From assembly GCF_004343305.1 (NCBI RefSeq), contig NZ_SMAF01000011.1, forward strand, positions 32,290 to 96,289: DNA of 64,000 nt, in the 5' to 3' direction. Positions 56,210 to 64,000 of this stretch are shown in pieces; position 1 is the first letter of the stretch; every line of letters starts with the position of its first letter. Both the position numbers and the translations under genes were made by a program. The notes beneath the pieces were generated by a model, which searched no databases, was not told the DNA's origin, and saw nothing but the letters and a program-made list of their open reading frames with translations. The DNA is from Pseudofulvimonas gallinarii. Its GTDB lineage: Bacteria > Pseudomonadota > Gammaproteobacteria > Xanthomonadales > UBA2363.

Positions 56210-57253
56210 CTACAGGAATTCGGCGCGGATATCGATGCTGTCGCGGCGGCCGACATCGCGGAAATGCTGCTTCAGCCACGCTGCGGCGGTTGCGCGGCCG
56301 CTTTCGTACAGGCTGTCCAGCAGTTGCGGATCCGGACTCAGCTTGCCGGTACCATCCAGCGCGGACATGGCTTCGTCATCCCGGATAGAGTGCACGTACA
56401 TGCGCCTGAGCCGGCCGGCGTACTCGTCCTTGAGCCAGCCCTGCTCGACCAGACGGGCGGCGAACGCGATCGCGCGCATCTCGCGCATCAGCGAGGAGTT
56501 GAAGGTGATCTCGTTCACTCGGAGGGCGATTTCCGAAGGCGTCCTTGGAACCGTCTCCCGCCGGATCGGATTGACGTGGACGATGACGATGTCCTGCGTC
56601 CTCGTGCGATAGAACAGCGGATAGAGCGCGGGATTGCCCATGTAGCCGCCATCCCAGTACGCCTCGCCGTCGATCTCGACGGCCTTGAACAGCTGCGGCA
56701 GGCAGGCGGACGCCAGGACCGCATCCGCACCCAGCTCGTTGTTGTCGAAGATCCTGACCTTGCCGCTGCGCACGTTCGTCGCGCAGATGAACAGCTTGAG
56801 GCAGCTCTCATCGGCGAGTGCACGGAATTCGACGTGGCGCTCGAGCAGTTGGCGCAGCGGGTCGAAATTCCAGGGGTTGAACTGGTAGGGCGACAGCAGC
56901 CGGCCCCAGGTTTCCATCACCGTCTGCATGCCCGCGGCGGCGATCTGTGGGTCGATGCCGAACAGCGACAGCATGCTGTCCGGCGGCCTTGCTGCGCGCC
57001 ACAGCAATCCCGAACGCCCGACATCATTCCAGAATGCGGCGAGCGCATCACGGGCGCCTTGGCGCCCGCCTTTCAACAGGCCATGTGCGAGTACAACGGC
57101 GTTCATCGCGCCGGCACTGGCGCCGCAGACGCCCTCGAACCGGACACGCCGGTCTTCAAGGAGCGCATCCAGTGCGCCCCAGGTGAAGGCGCCATGGGCG
57201 CCGCCACCCTGCAGGGCGAGGTTGACGGTGCGTAGGCCGTTGCCGCGGCTCAC
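56210..57253 (-). CDS. Patatin-like phospholipase / esterase
   Basis: This 347-residue protein begins at a GTG that overlaps the stop of the preceding dehydrogenase gene (GTGA). Motifs are the oxyanion loop GGGAHGAFTWG (16-26), the nucleophile elbow GASAG (Ser46) and the DGG dyad in YWDGGYMGNP near residue 210. No signal peptide is present, so it acts in the cytoplasm or on the inner membrane face. It is coupled to 3-hydroxybutyrate dehydrogenase, so an esterase role in polyhydroxybutyrate breakdown is possible but unproven. The gene stops exactly at the IS3 right end. The frame upstream to 57946 is a shadow. Confidence 0.88.
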   Translation of the reverse strand: MSRGNGLRTVNLALQGGGAHGAFTWGALDALLEDRRVRFEGVCGASAGAMNAVVLAHGLLKGGRQGARDALAAFWNDVGRSGLLWRAARPPDSMLSLFGIDPQIAAAGMQTVMETWGRLLSPYQFNPWNFDPLRQLLERHVEFRALADESCLKLFICATNVRSGKVRIFDNNELGADAVLASACLPQLFKAVEIDGEAYWDGGYMGNPALYPLFYRTRTQDIVIVHVNPIRRETVPRTPSEIALRVNEITFNSSLMREMRAIAFAARLVEQGWLKDEYAGRLRRMYVHSIRDDEAMSALDGTGKLSPDPQLLDSLYESGRATAAAWLKQHFRDVGRRDSIDIRAEFL

Positions 57254-58029
57254 CGCGCGGTCCAGCCACCGTCCAGGGTGATGGTCGTGCCCGTCATGTT
57301 GCCGGCGCCGGGTCCACAAAGGAAGCGGACCGCGTCGGCGATGTCTTCCGGCCGCGTGAAGCGCAGTGACGGCTGTTTCTCGGCGAGCAGGGCGCGTTCG
57401 GCCTCCTTCACCGGAATGCCCTCCCGGGCGGCGCGGTCGTCGATCTGCTTCTGCACCAGCGGCGTCAGCACCCAGCCGGGACAGACCGCATTGCAGGTGA
57501 TGTCCGCTTCGGCATTTTCCAGCGCCACCACCTTGGTCAGGCCGATGATGCCGTGCTTGGCGGCGACATAGGCGGACTTTGAATCGGATGCCACCAGTCC
57601 GTGTACCGAGGCGATGTTGATGATGCGGCCGTGGCCGCGGGCCTGCATCCCCGGCAGGGCGACCCGCATGGCATGGAACGCCGCCGACAGGTTGATGGCG
57701 ATGATGGCGTCCCATTTGGCCGCCGGGAACGCCTCGACGCGGGCGACATGCTGGATGCCGGCGTTGTTGACCAGGATGTCGATGCGGCCGAAGCGCTGCT
57801 CGGTGGCGGCTACCATCGCTTCCACCTGCGCGGTTTCGCTGAGGTCGGCATCGCTGTAGTCGACCTCGCCGCCGTGGGCCGCCACCTGCTCGCGTGCCTG
57901 CGTGATCTGTTCGGGCGAGCCCAGGCCATTGAGCATGACCTGGCAACCGGCGCGGGCCAGTCCTTCGGCAACGGCCAGGCCGATGCCGCTGGTGGATCCG
58001 GTAACGAGCGCAACCTTTTCCTTGAGCAT
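57250..58029 (-). CDS. 3-hydroxybutyrate dehydrogenase (SDR family)
   Basis: This 259-residue short-chain dehydrogenase oxidises 3-hydroxybutyrate to acetoacetate with NAD. The cofactor motif is TGSTSGIG (10-17), then NNAG near residue 88. The active site is Ser in NIASVHGLVAS with YVAAK (Tyr-x-x-x-Lys) near residue 153. The segment CPGWVLTPLVQKQIDDRA is characteristic of bacterial BdhA/HbdH. The ATG at 58029 gives the family length. It is the upstream partner of the patatin-like gene, and the hvfC end lies 111 bases before it. Confidence 0.92.
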   Translation of the reverse strand: MLKEKVALVTGSTSGIGLAVAEGLARAGCQVMLNGLGSPEQITQAREQVAAHGGEVDYSDADLSETAQVEAMVAATEQRFGRIDILVNNAGIQHVARVEAFPAAKWDAIIAINLSAAFHAMRVALPGMQARGHGRIINIASVHGLVASDSKSAYVAAKHGIIGLTKVVALENAEADITCNAVCPGWVLTPLVQKQIDDRAAREGIPVKEAERALLAEKQPSLRFTRPEDIADAVRFLCGPGAGNMTGTTITLDGGWTAR

Positions 58030-58140
58030 GGGGTTCTCCAGAAAGACCCGCGCATTATCGGTGCTGCGTGCGGCCACGGCACCCCGGACCTTCGGGAAGC
58101 ACCCGGTGCCGCCGCAATGGACGCGAGGTGCCGGCCTGCT

Positions 58141-58914
58141 TCAGTCCGGCCGGACGCCGAGCAGGATGTCGCGGGCGCGGAGGGTGTCGAACAGGCCTCG
58201 TCCGTGCTGGAGCAGCGCGGCCGGATCGAGTCCGCTTTCGGCCGCCAGCCGGCACAGGTGGGCTTCGCCGCTGCAGCCGGGTTGCGCCTCGATCAGGGCC
58301 AGCAGCCGCAGCGTCATCGCATTGGCTTCCAGGAAACCGACCTGGTCGCGACGATCGCGGACGATGACCAGGCAAGTCGCTTGCGCTGGCGCCGTGGATC
58401 CGGGGCGGGCGTCCGCGCGCAGGCGGTGAACCGGCCAGCGATAGACCAGCGGCCAGACCAGGGGCGACAGCACCGGCACGCCGCCGACCAGGTCGCCGTC
58501 CGCCGCAGGCGGTCCGTCGGCCAGATCCGTTTCGGCGTTGCGGGCGACGACTTCCATCCACTCGTAATGGGCCAGCTCGGCCTGCCACGCCGGAATGGCA
58601 GGCCCGTCGCCGGCGCATTCCCGAGCAAGCCAGCGAACGAATTCGCGCCCCAGTTCCGGAAACAGCGGCGTCCTGGCTCGATGGCGGCTGTACCAGTCGC
58701 GCACACGGGCGCGCCATCCGGCCTCGTCGTACATCGAACGCAACACGGGGAAGTTGCCGGCCAGCAACGACACCACGTTGTTGAAAAACAGTTCGCGGTA
58801 GACCTGCACGCGGCGGTCTTCCAGTCCTGCCGGCGTCGGATGCGCGGACGGATTGCGCAGGTGCAGGGCGAACGCCTGCTGCATCGCCTCGCGGCGCGTC
58901 GGCGTGTCAGCCAT
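58141..58914 (-). CDS. hvfC: HvfC-type RiPP accessory protein (DUF2063)
   Basis: This is a 257-residue protein with an N-terminal helical DUF2063 domain ([26 protein letters not shown]) and a C-terminal winged-helix-like part. In the known Hvf/MbnC-like systems this protein partners the iron enzyme HvfB to recognise and modify the precursor peptide. The ATG at 58914 overlaps the hvfB stop by 8 bases. The order hvfA-hvfB-hvfC is intact. Confidence 0.87.
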   Translation of the reverse strand: MADTPTRREAMQQAFALHLRNPSAHPTPAGLEDRRVQVYRELFFNNVVSLLAGNFPVLRSMYDEAGWRARVRDWYSRHRARTPLFPELGREFVRWLARECAGDGPAIPAWQAELAHYEWMEVVARNAETDLADGPPAADGDLVGGVPVLSPLVWPLVYRWPVHRLRADARPGSTAPAQATCLVIVRDRRDQVGFLEANAMTLRLLALIEAQPGCSGEAHLCRLAAESGLDPAALLQHGRGLFDTLRARDILLGVRPD

Positions 58915-59821
58915 GCAGGCGCTGCACCGGGTTGTCGTCGCGGCTGGTCGCGTGGGCGGCCTGGCGCGAACGGATGTGCTCCACCTCGAGCAGCAGCGTC
59001 GGCAGTGGCGGAATGTTGAAGTCGCGCTCCAGCAGTGTCGGTCGCAGGCCATGGATCGCGTACGTCGCGTCGAGCAGTCGCCACACCGGGTCGATCACGT
59101 CGGCGCCATGGGTGTCGATGATCAGGTCTTCGGCTTCACGATAGTGGCCGGCGACATGGATGTACCGGATGCGCCCGCCCGGCAGCGCGCGCAGGAATTC
59201 CACTGGATCGTAGCGATGGTTGACGCTGTTGACGTAGACGTTGTTGACGTCGAGCAGCAGGTCGCAGTCGGCGGCATCAAGGACGGCGAGGATGAATTCC
59301 AGTTCCGTCAGGTCGGTGGCCAGCGCCGTATAGAACGACGCGTTCTCGACCGCGATGCGCCGGCCGAGCAGGTCCTGTGCCTGCCGGATGCGGCCGGCGA
59401 CGTGCGCCACCGCTTCCTCCGTGAAGGGAATCGGCAGCAGGTCATACAGGTGGCCATCGTCGCTGCACCAGCTGAGGTGTTCGGAATACACCGGCACCCG
59501 GTGCAGGTCGAGGAAGCGACGGATGCGCTGCAGAAGCGTTTCGTCCAGGGGCGCCGGGCCGCCCAGCGACAGCGAAAGGCCGTGGCAATACAGCGGCCAG
59601 CGCTCCGACAGCTGGCGCAGGCGGCGGCCGGCAGTGCCGCCGACGCAGATCCAGTTTTCCGGCGCCACTTCCAGGAAGTCGACGACACCGGTTGCCGACG
59701 CCTCCAGCGGACCCATCAGGGTCCGCCGGAAGCCCAGTCCCGCGCCGTGGTCGGACAGGTCGGCGCTCACTTCTTTGCGTGGCGCCGGTTCAGCGGCTTC
59801 CGCCGCACTTGCCTTCACCAC
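58907..59821 (-). CDS. hvfB: HvfB, multinuclear iron RiPP-modifying oxidase (DUF692)
   Basis: This 304-residue TIM-barrel enzyme belongs to the MbnB/HvfB family. It oxidises cysteines of the precursor to oxazolone/thioamide-type groups that bind copper. Metal-binding His, Glu and Asp segments are visible: [48 protein letters not shown] and IDTHG. The ATG at 59821 lies inside the end of hvfA (32-base overlap), so the two are translationally coupled. The function follows from the family. Confidence 0.9.
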   Translation of the reverse strand: MVKASAAEAAEPAPRKEVSADLSDHGAGLGFRRTLMGPLEASATGVVDFLEVAPENWICVGGTAGRRLRQLSERWPLYCHGLSLSLGGPAPLDETLLQRIRRFLDLHRVPVYSEHLSWCSDDGHLYDLLPIPFTEEAVAHVAGRIRQAQDLLGRRIAVENASFYTALATDLTELEFILAVLDAADCDLLLDVNNVYVNSVNHRYDPVEFLRALPGGRIRYIHVAGHYREAEDLIIDTHGADVIDPVWRLLDATYAIHGLRPTLLERDFNIPPLPTLLLEVEHIRSRQAAHATSRDDNPVQRLHG

Positions 59822-60176
59822 ATTTGCCTTCGCCGCACTTGCCTTCCTCGTGCGCGTGATGGAAGGCGGCGGCTTCCTCGGCCGAGATCAGTCCGTCGCC
59901 GTTTGCGTCGACCTGGGCGAACTTGTCGGCGGGCTTGCCGGCGGCATCCCATTCGGCGCGCGAGATCGAACCGTCGCCGTCGGTGTCCAGCTTGTCCATG
60001 CCGCAGCGTCCTTCACCACACTTGCCTTCGCCGCACTTGCCTTCTTCACCGGCCAGCTGGTAGCCGGTGCCAAGATCGTTGAGCACGAACGGGTTGCCTG
60101 CGGCCGCCAGTCCGGCCGAGCCCAGCAGGGCGAGACCGACGGCGGCGCCAAGAGGTTTGACGAGTTTTGTGGACAT
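59790..60176 (-). CDS. hvfA: HvfA/bufferin-type RiPP precursor with EF-hands and six EGKCG-type motifs
   Basis: This 128-residue exported precursor has a signal peptide (about residues 1-27). Three EG(K/R)CG motifs lie at residues 45-59 and three more at 111-125. Two EF-hand loops lie between them ([12 protein letters not shown] at 64-75 and [12 protein letters not shown] at 90-101). EGKCG cysteines are the substrates of HvfB/HvfC in related systems, and the product is thought to buffer copper in the periplasm. The ATG at 60176 follows GAGGA. Combining calcium-type EF-hands with cysteine motifs on both sides is less usual than simple EGKCG arrays. Confidence 0.9.
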   Translation of the reverse strand: MSTKLVKPLGAAVGLALLGSAGLAAAGNPFVLNDLGTGYQLAGEEGKCGEGKCGEGRCGMDKLDTDGDGSISRAEWDAAGKPADKFAQVDANGDGLISAEEAAAFHHAHEEGKCGEGKCGEGKCGGSR

Positions 60177-60373
60177 GGGTGGATCCTCTGTCGTGGATGT
60201 CAGGGTCGCATGACGACCGGGTGTCCCGCGTCGCAAACGTAGGGCGGGCGGACGCCGGAAGCCTAGCGCGATTGGCCCGCGATGGCGTGAAATTTCCGCT
60301 GTCTCCGTTCACGGAACGCACCGGGTCGGTGACGCAGTGCGACAAGTGAAGCGGCACGACGGTTCGCCAGTGG

Positions 60374-61496
60374 TCAGAAACGGTAGTGCAGGCGCAGTCC
60401 ATGGATGGCACCGGCATCGTCGTCGGGGCTGGTCGATACCTGCGCCTGCAGGCGCCACCTGCTTGCGAAACTCCAGCTGGCGCCGAGCGCCGTGCTCCGA
60501 CCCGCCTGTGTCCGACCGGCTTGGTCTTCGACGGACAGCCACGACAGGCGCGCCACCAGTTCGAAGACGCCGGCCGCGGAGCTGCCGGTCGCCGACCTGA
60601 AAAGGCCGTCGCGGTAGCTGCGCGATTGCCCACCCGGCCGCCAGCTGGCCATCAGGTAGGTGCCTGCCCCATCGATATCGGGCAGCGGGCCGGCGGCGGT
60701 TGCGCTGCGCTCACGATATGCACGCAGGCGCGCGTATTCCGCCTGCACGGTCCAGGGCCCGCGATCCCAGGCCGCTTCCAGTGCAATCCGGTCGACGCGA
60801 TCCGGCTGGTCGATCTCACCGCTGTCGGCGCCCACCAGCGGCAGGCCCGAAACATCGGGCCGACCGCGCAGACGAAGTGATCCTACGCCAGTCACGTCCG
60901 CCGCCGATACCCAGGTGCAGCTGACCCATTCCGTAGATGCCCCGAAGGCGCGGGTCGCCCGCGCATACAGCCCGGCGCCCCGCTCCTGGCGATCAAGGCT
61001 GTCGCCGGCCGCGAACACGGTGTAGTGCGAGGCGCCGCGCGCCGCCGACCACTTCACGCCGACACGCCGGCCCGGCAGCAACGTCGACAATGATGCGCGT
61101 TCCAGCAGGGCGACGTCGCGATGACTGCCGAAGGTTTCCAGGCCCAGCGGTGCTTTCACCTGGCCGATGCGCAGGCGCTGGGCGCCGGTGAACGGAACCT
61201 GCAGTGCGACATCGGCCCAGGTGCCAGCGGCGAAGTCGTAGTCGACCTTGAAGGCAATGCCCTGCGGCGATACCAGCGTGGCGGCCACTCGCTGGCGACG
61301 GAACCCGTCGTCGTCGAGTGGCCCGGCGTGCAGCGCCTGGTACTGCACGCTGGCCGATGTGGCGAGCCGCCAGCCCTCGGCAATGCCAGCTTGGCGGCCA
61401 GTCCGCGGAGAATGCCGTGGCTGCGGGCAGCAGGGACAACAGGGCAGTGACCGGACGAAGCGCAGTGGGTCGCCGGCGGTTCGCGCGGTCGGGCAT
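60374..61496 (-). CDS. OprO/OprP-like porin with a frameshift near the 5' end
   Basis: The main frame (about 60374 to 61410) encodes an outer-membrane barrel with OprP-family features: FRRQRVAATL, FKVDYDFAAGTW, IGQVKAPLGLET, ALLERASLSTLLPGRRVGVKW, and a final Phe (LRLHYRF). A proper signal peptide (MPDRANRR...ALLSLLPAATAFSA) is found only in another frame, starting at ATG 61496. The two join near 61395-61415, one base out of register. It is therefore either a pseudogene or a single-base sequence error. The likely role is anion or phosphate uptake. Confidence 0.65.
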
Positions 61497-61524
61497 CGTG
61501 TATGGCCGATGTGGCAGCCGCATG

Positions 61525-62229
61525 TCAGGACGCGGCTTTCCGCTTCCGTGACGTGGACGCGCGCGGCCTGGCGATTGTTGCGGTCGTGTCCGCAGGCGTG
61601 CGCAGCCGCTGCGGATAGCGGCAGAGGTCGGCGACGATGCACTGCGGGCAGCGCGGCTTGCGTGCCTGGCAGGTGTAGCGGCCGTGCAGGATCAGCCAGT
61701 GGTGGGCGTGCTGCCGGTATTGCTGCGGCACGACCTTGAGCAGTTGCCGCTCGACATCGAGTGGGGTCTTGCCGCGGGCCAGCCCGGTGCGGTTGCCGAC
61801 CCGGAAGATGTGCGTGTCCACCGCGATGGTCGGCTGTCCGAAAGCGATGTTCAGCACCACGTTCGCGGTCTTGCGCCCGACGCCGGGCAGCGCCTCCAGG
61901 TCCTCGCGATTGCCCGGCACTTCGCCGCCATGGCGTTCGAGGAGGAGGCGGCAGGTCGCGATGATGTTCTTCGCCTTGGCGTGGTACAGGCCGATCGTGG
62001 AAATGTAGCGTTTCAGTCCCCCCTCGCCGAGGTCGAGGATCGCCTGCGGCGTGTTCGCCACCGGAAACAGCTTGCGCGTCGCCTTGTTGACGCCGACATC
62101 GGTGGCCTGCGCGGACAGCGCCACCGCGACGAGCAGTTCGAAGGTCGAGCCGTATTCCAGTTCGGTGCGCGGCTCCGGGTCCAGCTCGGCAAGGCGACGG
62201 AAGAATTCGACGCGGTCGGCTGCCTTCAT
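61525..62229 (-). CDS. nth: Endonuclease III
   Basis: This 234-residue base-excision glycosylase/AP lyase acts on oxidised pyrimidines. The helix-hairpin-helix motif LPGVGRKTANVVLN carries the catalytic Lys, and VDTHIFRV the catalytic Asp. The [4Fe-4S] cysteines are spaced C-x6-C-x2-C-x5-C near residue 190. A basic tail of about 25 residues (RPRASTSRKRK) extends past the E. coli length (211). The ATG at 62229 overlaps the stop of the upstream membrane-protein gene (ATGA). Confidence 0.95.
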   Translation of the reverse strand: MKAADRVEFFRRLAELDPEPRTELEYGSTFELLVAVALSAQATDVGVNKATRKLFPVANTPQAILDLGEGGLKRYISTIGLYHAKAKNIIATCRLLLERHGGEVPGNREDLEALPGVGRKTANVVLNIAFGQPTIAVDTHIFRVGNRTGLARGKTPLDVERQLLKVVPQQYRQHAHHWLILHGRYTCQARKPRCPQCIVADLCRYPQRLRTPADTTATIARPRASTSRKRKAAS

Positions 62230-62801
62230 GCCCGCTGCCTCCGTGCAACGGCGTTGCGAATCGCGCCAACAGCCGCCAGCAACAGGGCCAGGGCGACCAG
62301 GCTGGCTGCTGGGGACCGCCAGGGCAGGGCGGCCGCGGCCCTTCCGGCCGGGTCGGACAGCAGTCGCCACTCCAGCGCCAGGCCGCCGTGCTGAAGTGCC
62401 GCGTGTATGCAGGCCAGTCCCCATGCCAGCAGCAGCGCCGGCCACATGCGCTGGACTCGTGGCAGGTCCCCGCCCTGCGACAGGAACTGCAGGCCGCACA
62501 GCACCAGCATCGGCAGTGCCGCCGCCACCTGCAGGTGCAGTGCCGGCGCGAATGCACGCAGCAGCAGGTCGATGAGGCCGGCCAGGCCGGCGGCGGCCAG
62601 CACGGGGATCAGGTGAAAGCCAGGCGTGTCGGCGCACGGATCCCGCCGCTGCCTGGCAAAGGTCGCGGCACCGGTGCACAGAACGGCGGCCAGCAGCAGC
62701 GTTGCGCCGGTCACCGGCCCGGTGCAGGCCGGGAGCAGGGGCCACAGCGGCAGCCAAAGGAGGGCGGCGTCCCCCGGGAAAGGCGTTGTCGAAGCAGGCA
62801 T
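62226..62801 (-). CDS. Small multi-pass membrane protein in the rnfE/rsxE position upstream of nth
   Basis: This 191-residue protein has about five hydrophobic helices. It begins WLPLWPLLPACTGPVTGATLLLA and contains LLLRAFAPALHLQVAAALPMLVLC, which recalls the RnfA/RnfE fold (LP.I..N.L). In many gammaproteobacteria the Rnf operon ends rnfE-nth, and here the gene overlaps nth in that position. No other rnf gene is next to it. It is best read as a diverged or relict RnfE-like protein; the assignment is tentative. Confidence 0.5.
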   Translation of the reverse strand: MPASTTPFPGDAALLWLPLWPLLPACTGPVTGATLLLAAVLCTGAATFARQRRDPCADTPGFHLIPVLAAAGLAGLIDLLLRAFAPALHLQVAAALPMLVLCGLQFLSQGGDLPRVQRMWPALLLAWGLACIHAALQHGGLALEWRLLSDPAGRAAAALPWRSPAASLVALALLLAAVGAIRNAVARRQRA

Positions 62802-62992
62802 GCGGGCATTGTAGGTCTCGTCGTGGCGGCCCGGGCACGGCGATCCGGCCGGGAATCCCCACCGGCCGTGATCCATGTCACACATTCGTCGTCCAGGGCG
62901 TACCACCCCACGCGGTCATCGCAATCGGCGCGCACACGCCTCCGCCGGGACAGCAGCCGCGCCGTCCCCATCCCCCAAGGAGTAGAAGCGTC

Positions 62993-63961
62993 ATGGGCAA
63001 TATCGGGTTGTACCCCGGCCGGCGGGTCTGGAAGTCAGCGGGGCTGGTCCTGCTGATCGCGTCCGGCCAGGCGGCATGGGCCGCACACGCGGTGGACAAG
63101 ACCGTGGCGGACCTGGTCGCCGAAGCGGATCGCATCGAGATCGTCCGCCTGGAAGCAGCGTCCTCGCGCTGGAGCCAGCGCGGCAATCTCATCGTCACTG
63201 ACCTGCACTTCCTGCGCGATCGCGATCTGCTCGGCGAGCGCGCCGCGGGTGAACGGTTCCTCCTCACCCAGGGCGGCGGAACGATCGGCATCGAGGGCCA
63301 CCGCGTGAGCGGCAATCCCGAGCTGCAGTCCGGCACCCGCTATCTGGTGTTCATCGACCGCGAGCAGGGTGAACTGTTTTCGCCCTTCGTGGCGGGCGAA
63401 CAGGGTGTCTACCGCCTCGACGCCGATGGCATGGCGCACGCGCTTTCCGGTCTCGACAGCGTCCATGCCGACGAACTGCTGGACGATGTCCATGCGCTGG
63501 TGGTCGAGCGCGCCGGCGCACCGGCACGACGCTATCAGCCAACCCGAAGCGGCGACACGACCTATCCCGCGAAGGCCTGGGTGCCGCAGTCCATTGCGCG
63601 TCCGGCTGATCCGGCCAGCGCACATGCACCGCTGGATGAACCCGCTCCGGCCCAACCGGCTGGTGGCATCGGCGGGTCGACGGTCGCCGGGGAATCCGAT
63701 CGGGGTGTCGATGTATCGCCGCCGTGGTCGGTGCCGCGTTACCACTATGGTCCGACGGTGTCGTTTCCGGTCGTGTACGACGAGCTGCCGCACGAGTGGA
63801 CCTGGAGTCCCCACGACCAGTACCAGATGTCGGCATGGAACGACATCGTCAACGGCAATCTTTTTCTGGCTCATCGCGGATTCGTGTGGGTGATTTCGGG
63901 CCATAGAGGTTGCCAAGGTCCCTGTAATCCAGCCATCTTGTGGGCGCAGGAAGGCGGTTGA
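62993..63961 (+). CDS. Secreted protein of unknown function
   Basis: This 322-residue protein starts at ATG 62993 with AAGGAG upstream and a signal peptide ending ...GQAAWA. The first 150 residues look beta-rich (ADRIEIVRLEAASSRW, TRYLVFIDREQGELFSPFV). A proline-rich linker follows (about 195-235), then a Trp/Tyr-rich end (HEWTWSPHDQYQMSAWNDIVNGN). That last segment resembles the region just before the active-site helix in some exported metalloproteases, but no HExxH is present in this frame. I cannot assign a function. Confidence 0.7.
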   Translation: MGNIGLYPGRRVWKSAGLVLLIASGQAAWAAHAVDKTVADLVAEADRIEIVRLEAASSRWSQRGNLIVTDLHFLRDRDLLGERAAGERFLLTQGGGTIGIEGHRVSGNPELQSGTRYLVFIDREQGELFSPFVAGEQGVYRLDADGMAHALSGLDSVHADELLDDVHALVVERAGAPARRYQPTRSGDTTYPAKAWVPQSIARPADPASAHAPLDEPAPAQPAGGIGGSTVAGESDRGVDVSPPWSVPRYHYGPTVSFPVVYDELPHEWTWSPHDQYQMSAWNDIVNGNLFLAHRGFVWVISGHRGCQGPCNPAILWAQEGG

Positions 63962-63994
63962 TTCCTGCACTGACCTTGTGAACAGGATTTGCCG

Positions 63995-64000
63995 ATGAAA
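63995..64000 (+). CDS. Possible start of the next gene, cut by the window edge
   Basis: ATGAAA at 63995 follows AGGATTT by about 6 bases and lies 34 bases after the previous stop codon. Only two codons are visible, so this is a guess from spacing. Confidence 0.2.

Noticed and set aside
57254..57946. N-terminal extension of the patatin frame
   Set aside because: It overlaps the dehydrogenase gene in another frame. The GTG at 57253, overlapping that gene's stop, gives the normal patatin N-terminus.
59790..60060. Repeated units in the hvfA DNA that could be taken for a CRISPR or tandem-repeat array
   Set aside because: The repeats are 15-base codon repeats encoding EGKCG within one gene, with no spacers. 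No CRISPR array was seen anywhere in the window.
61497..62557. N-terminal extension of the porin frame back to 62557
   Set aside because: It runs antisense-in-frame through nth on the same strand in another frame and has no signal peptide. The signal peptide at 61496 in a different frame is the true start.

Overview
The window is GC-rich chromosomal DNA from a gammaproteobacterium. The gene order thrABC, rpsP-rimM-trmD-rplS, relA, map-glnD-dapD-(ArsC-like)-dapE, and the protein sequences themselves, point to the Lysobacterales/Xanthomonadales, most likely a Rhodanobacteraceae-type (Dokdonella-like) bacterium. That placement is inference; no rRNA or tRNA gene was seen.

Layout. 1-4.8 kb: threonine operon thrA-thrB-thrC. 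4.8-6.1 kb: an AT-richer secreted-protein gene whose 3' end runs into an ISL3-family transposase remnant. 6.1-11.6 kb: ABC-F ATPase yheS, a secreted esterase and a secreted subtilase. 11.7-16 kb: the Lhr helicase. 16.1-18.3 kb: rpsP-rimM-trmD and rplS. 18.4-25.7 kb: dps, hrpA, a DUF6311-type membrane protein and a small secreted protein. 25.7-36.3 kb: relA, a TPR-like membrane protein, map, glnD, dapD, an ArsC-like protein, a SEL1-like secreted protein and dapE. 36.6-48.9 kb: an exported redox cluster (see below). 49.2-54.5 kb: a 1753-residue secreted multidomain protein closed by a strong terminator. 54.6-56.2 kb: an IS630-type fragment cut by a decayed IS3-family element. 56.2-58 kb: patatin and 3-hydroxybutyrate dehydrogenase. 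58.1-60.2 kb: an hvfABC (bufferin-type) copper RiPP operon. 60.4-62.8 kb: a frameshifted OprO/P-like porin, nth and an RnfE-like relic. The right edge holds an unrecognised secreted protein.

The most unusual region is 36.6-48.9 kb. It encodes an unrecognised secreted protein, three exported pentaheme c-type cytochromes, and two lipoprotein + secreted-protein pairs. By motif reading each pair looks like a copper amine oxidase split in two. The lipoprotein carries a domain like the small N-terminal (D2/D3) domains, and the next gene carries a shortened catalytic domain with the HxH copper motif and a tyrosine at the cofactor position. The third copper ligand appears to be Asp instead of His. 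I know of no described system with this composition.

Several exported proteins here (subtilase, 759-residue protein, one cytochrome, both amine-oxidase-like proteins, the 1753-residue protein, and the esterase near its N-terminus) share a short motif of the form (N/D)x(I/L)Fx(N/D/H)(G/D)F(E/D), usually at the extreme C-terminus. It looks like a lineage-specific sorting or processing tag. Amino-acid biosynthesis, translation and stringent-response genes around the cluster are ordinary housekeeping genes.
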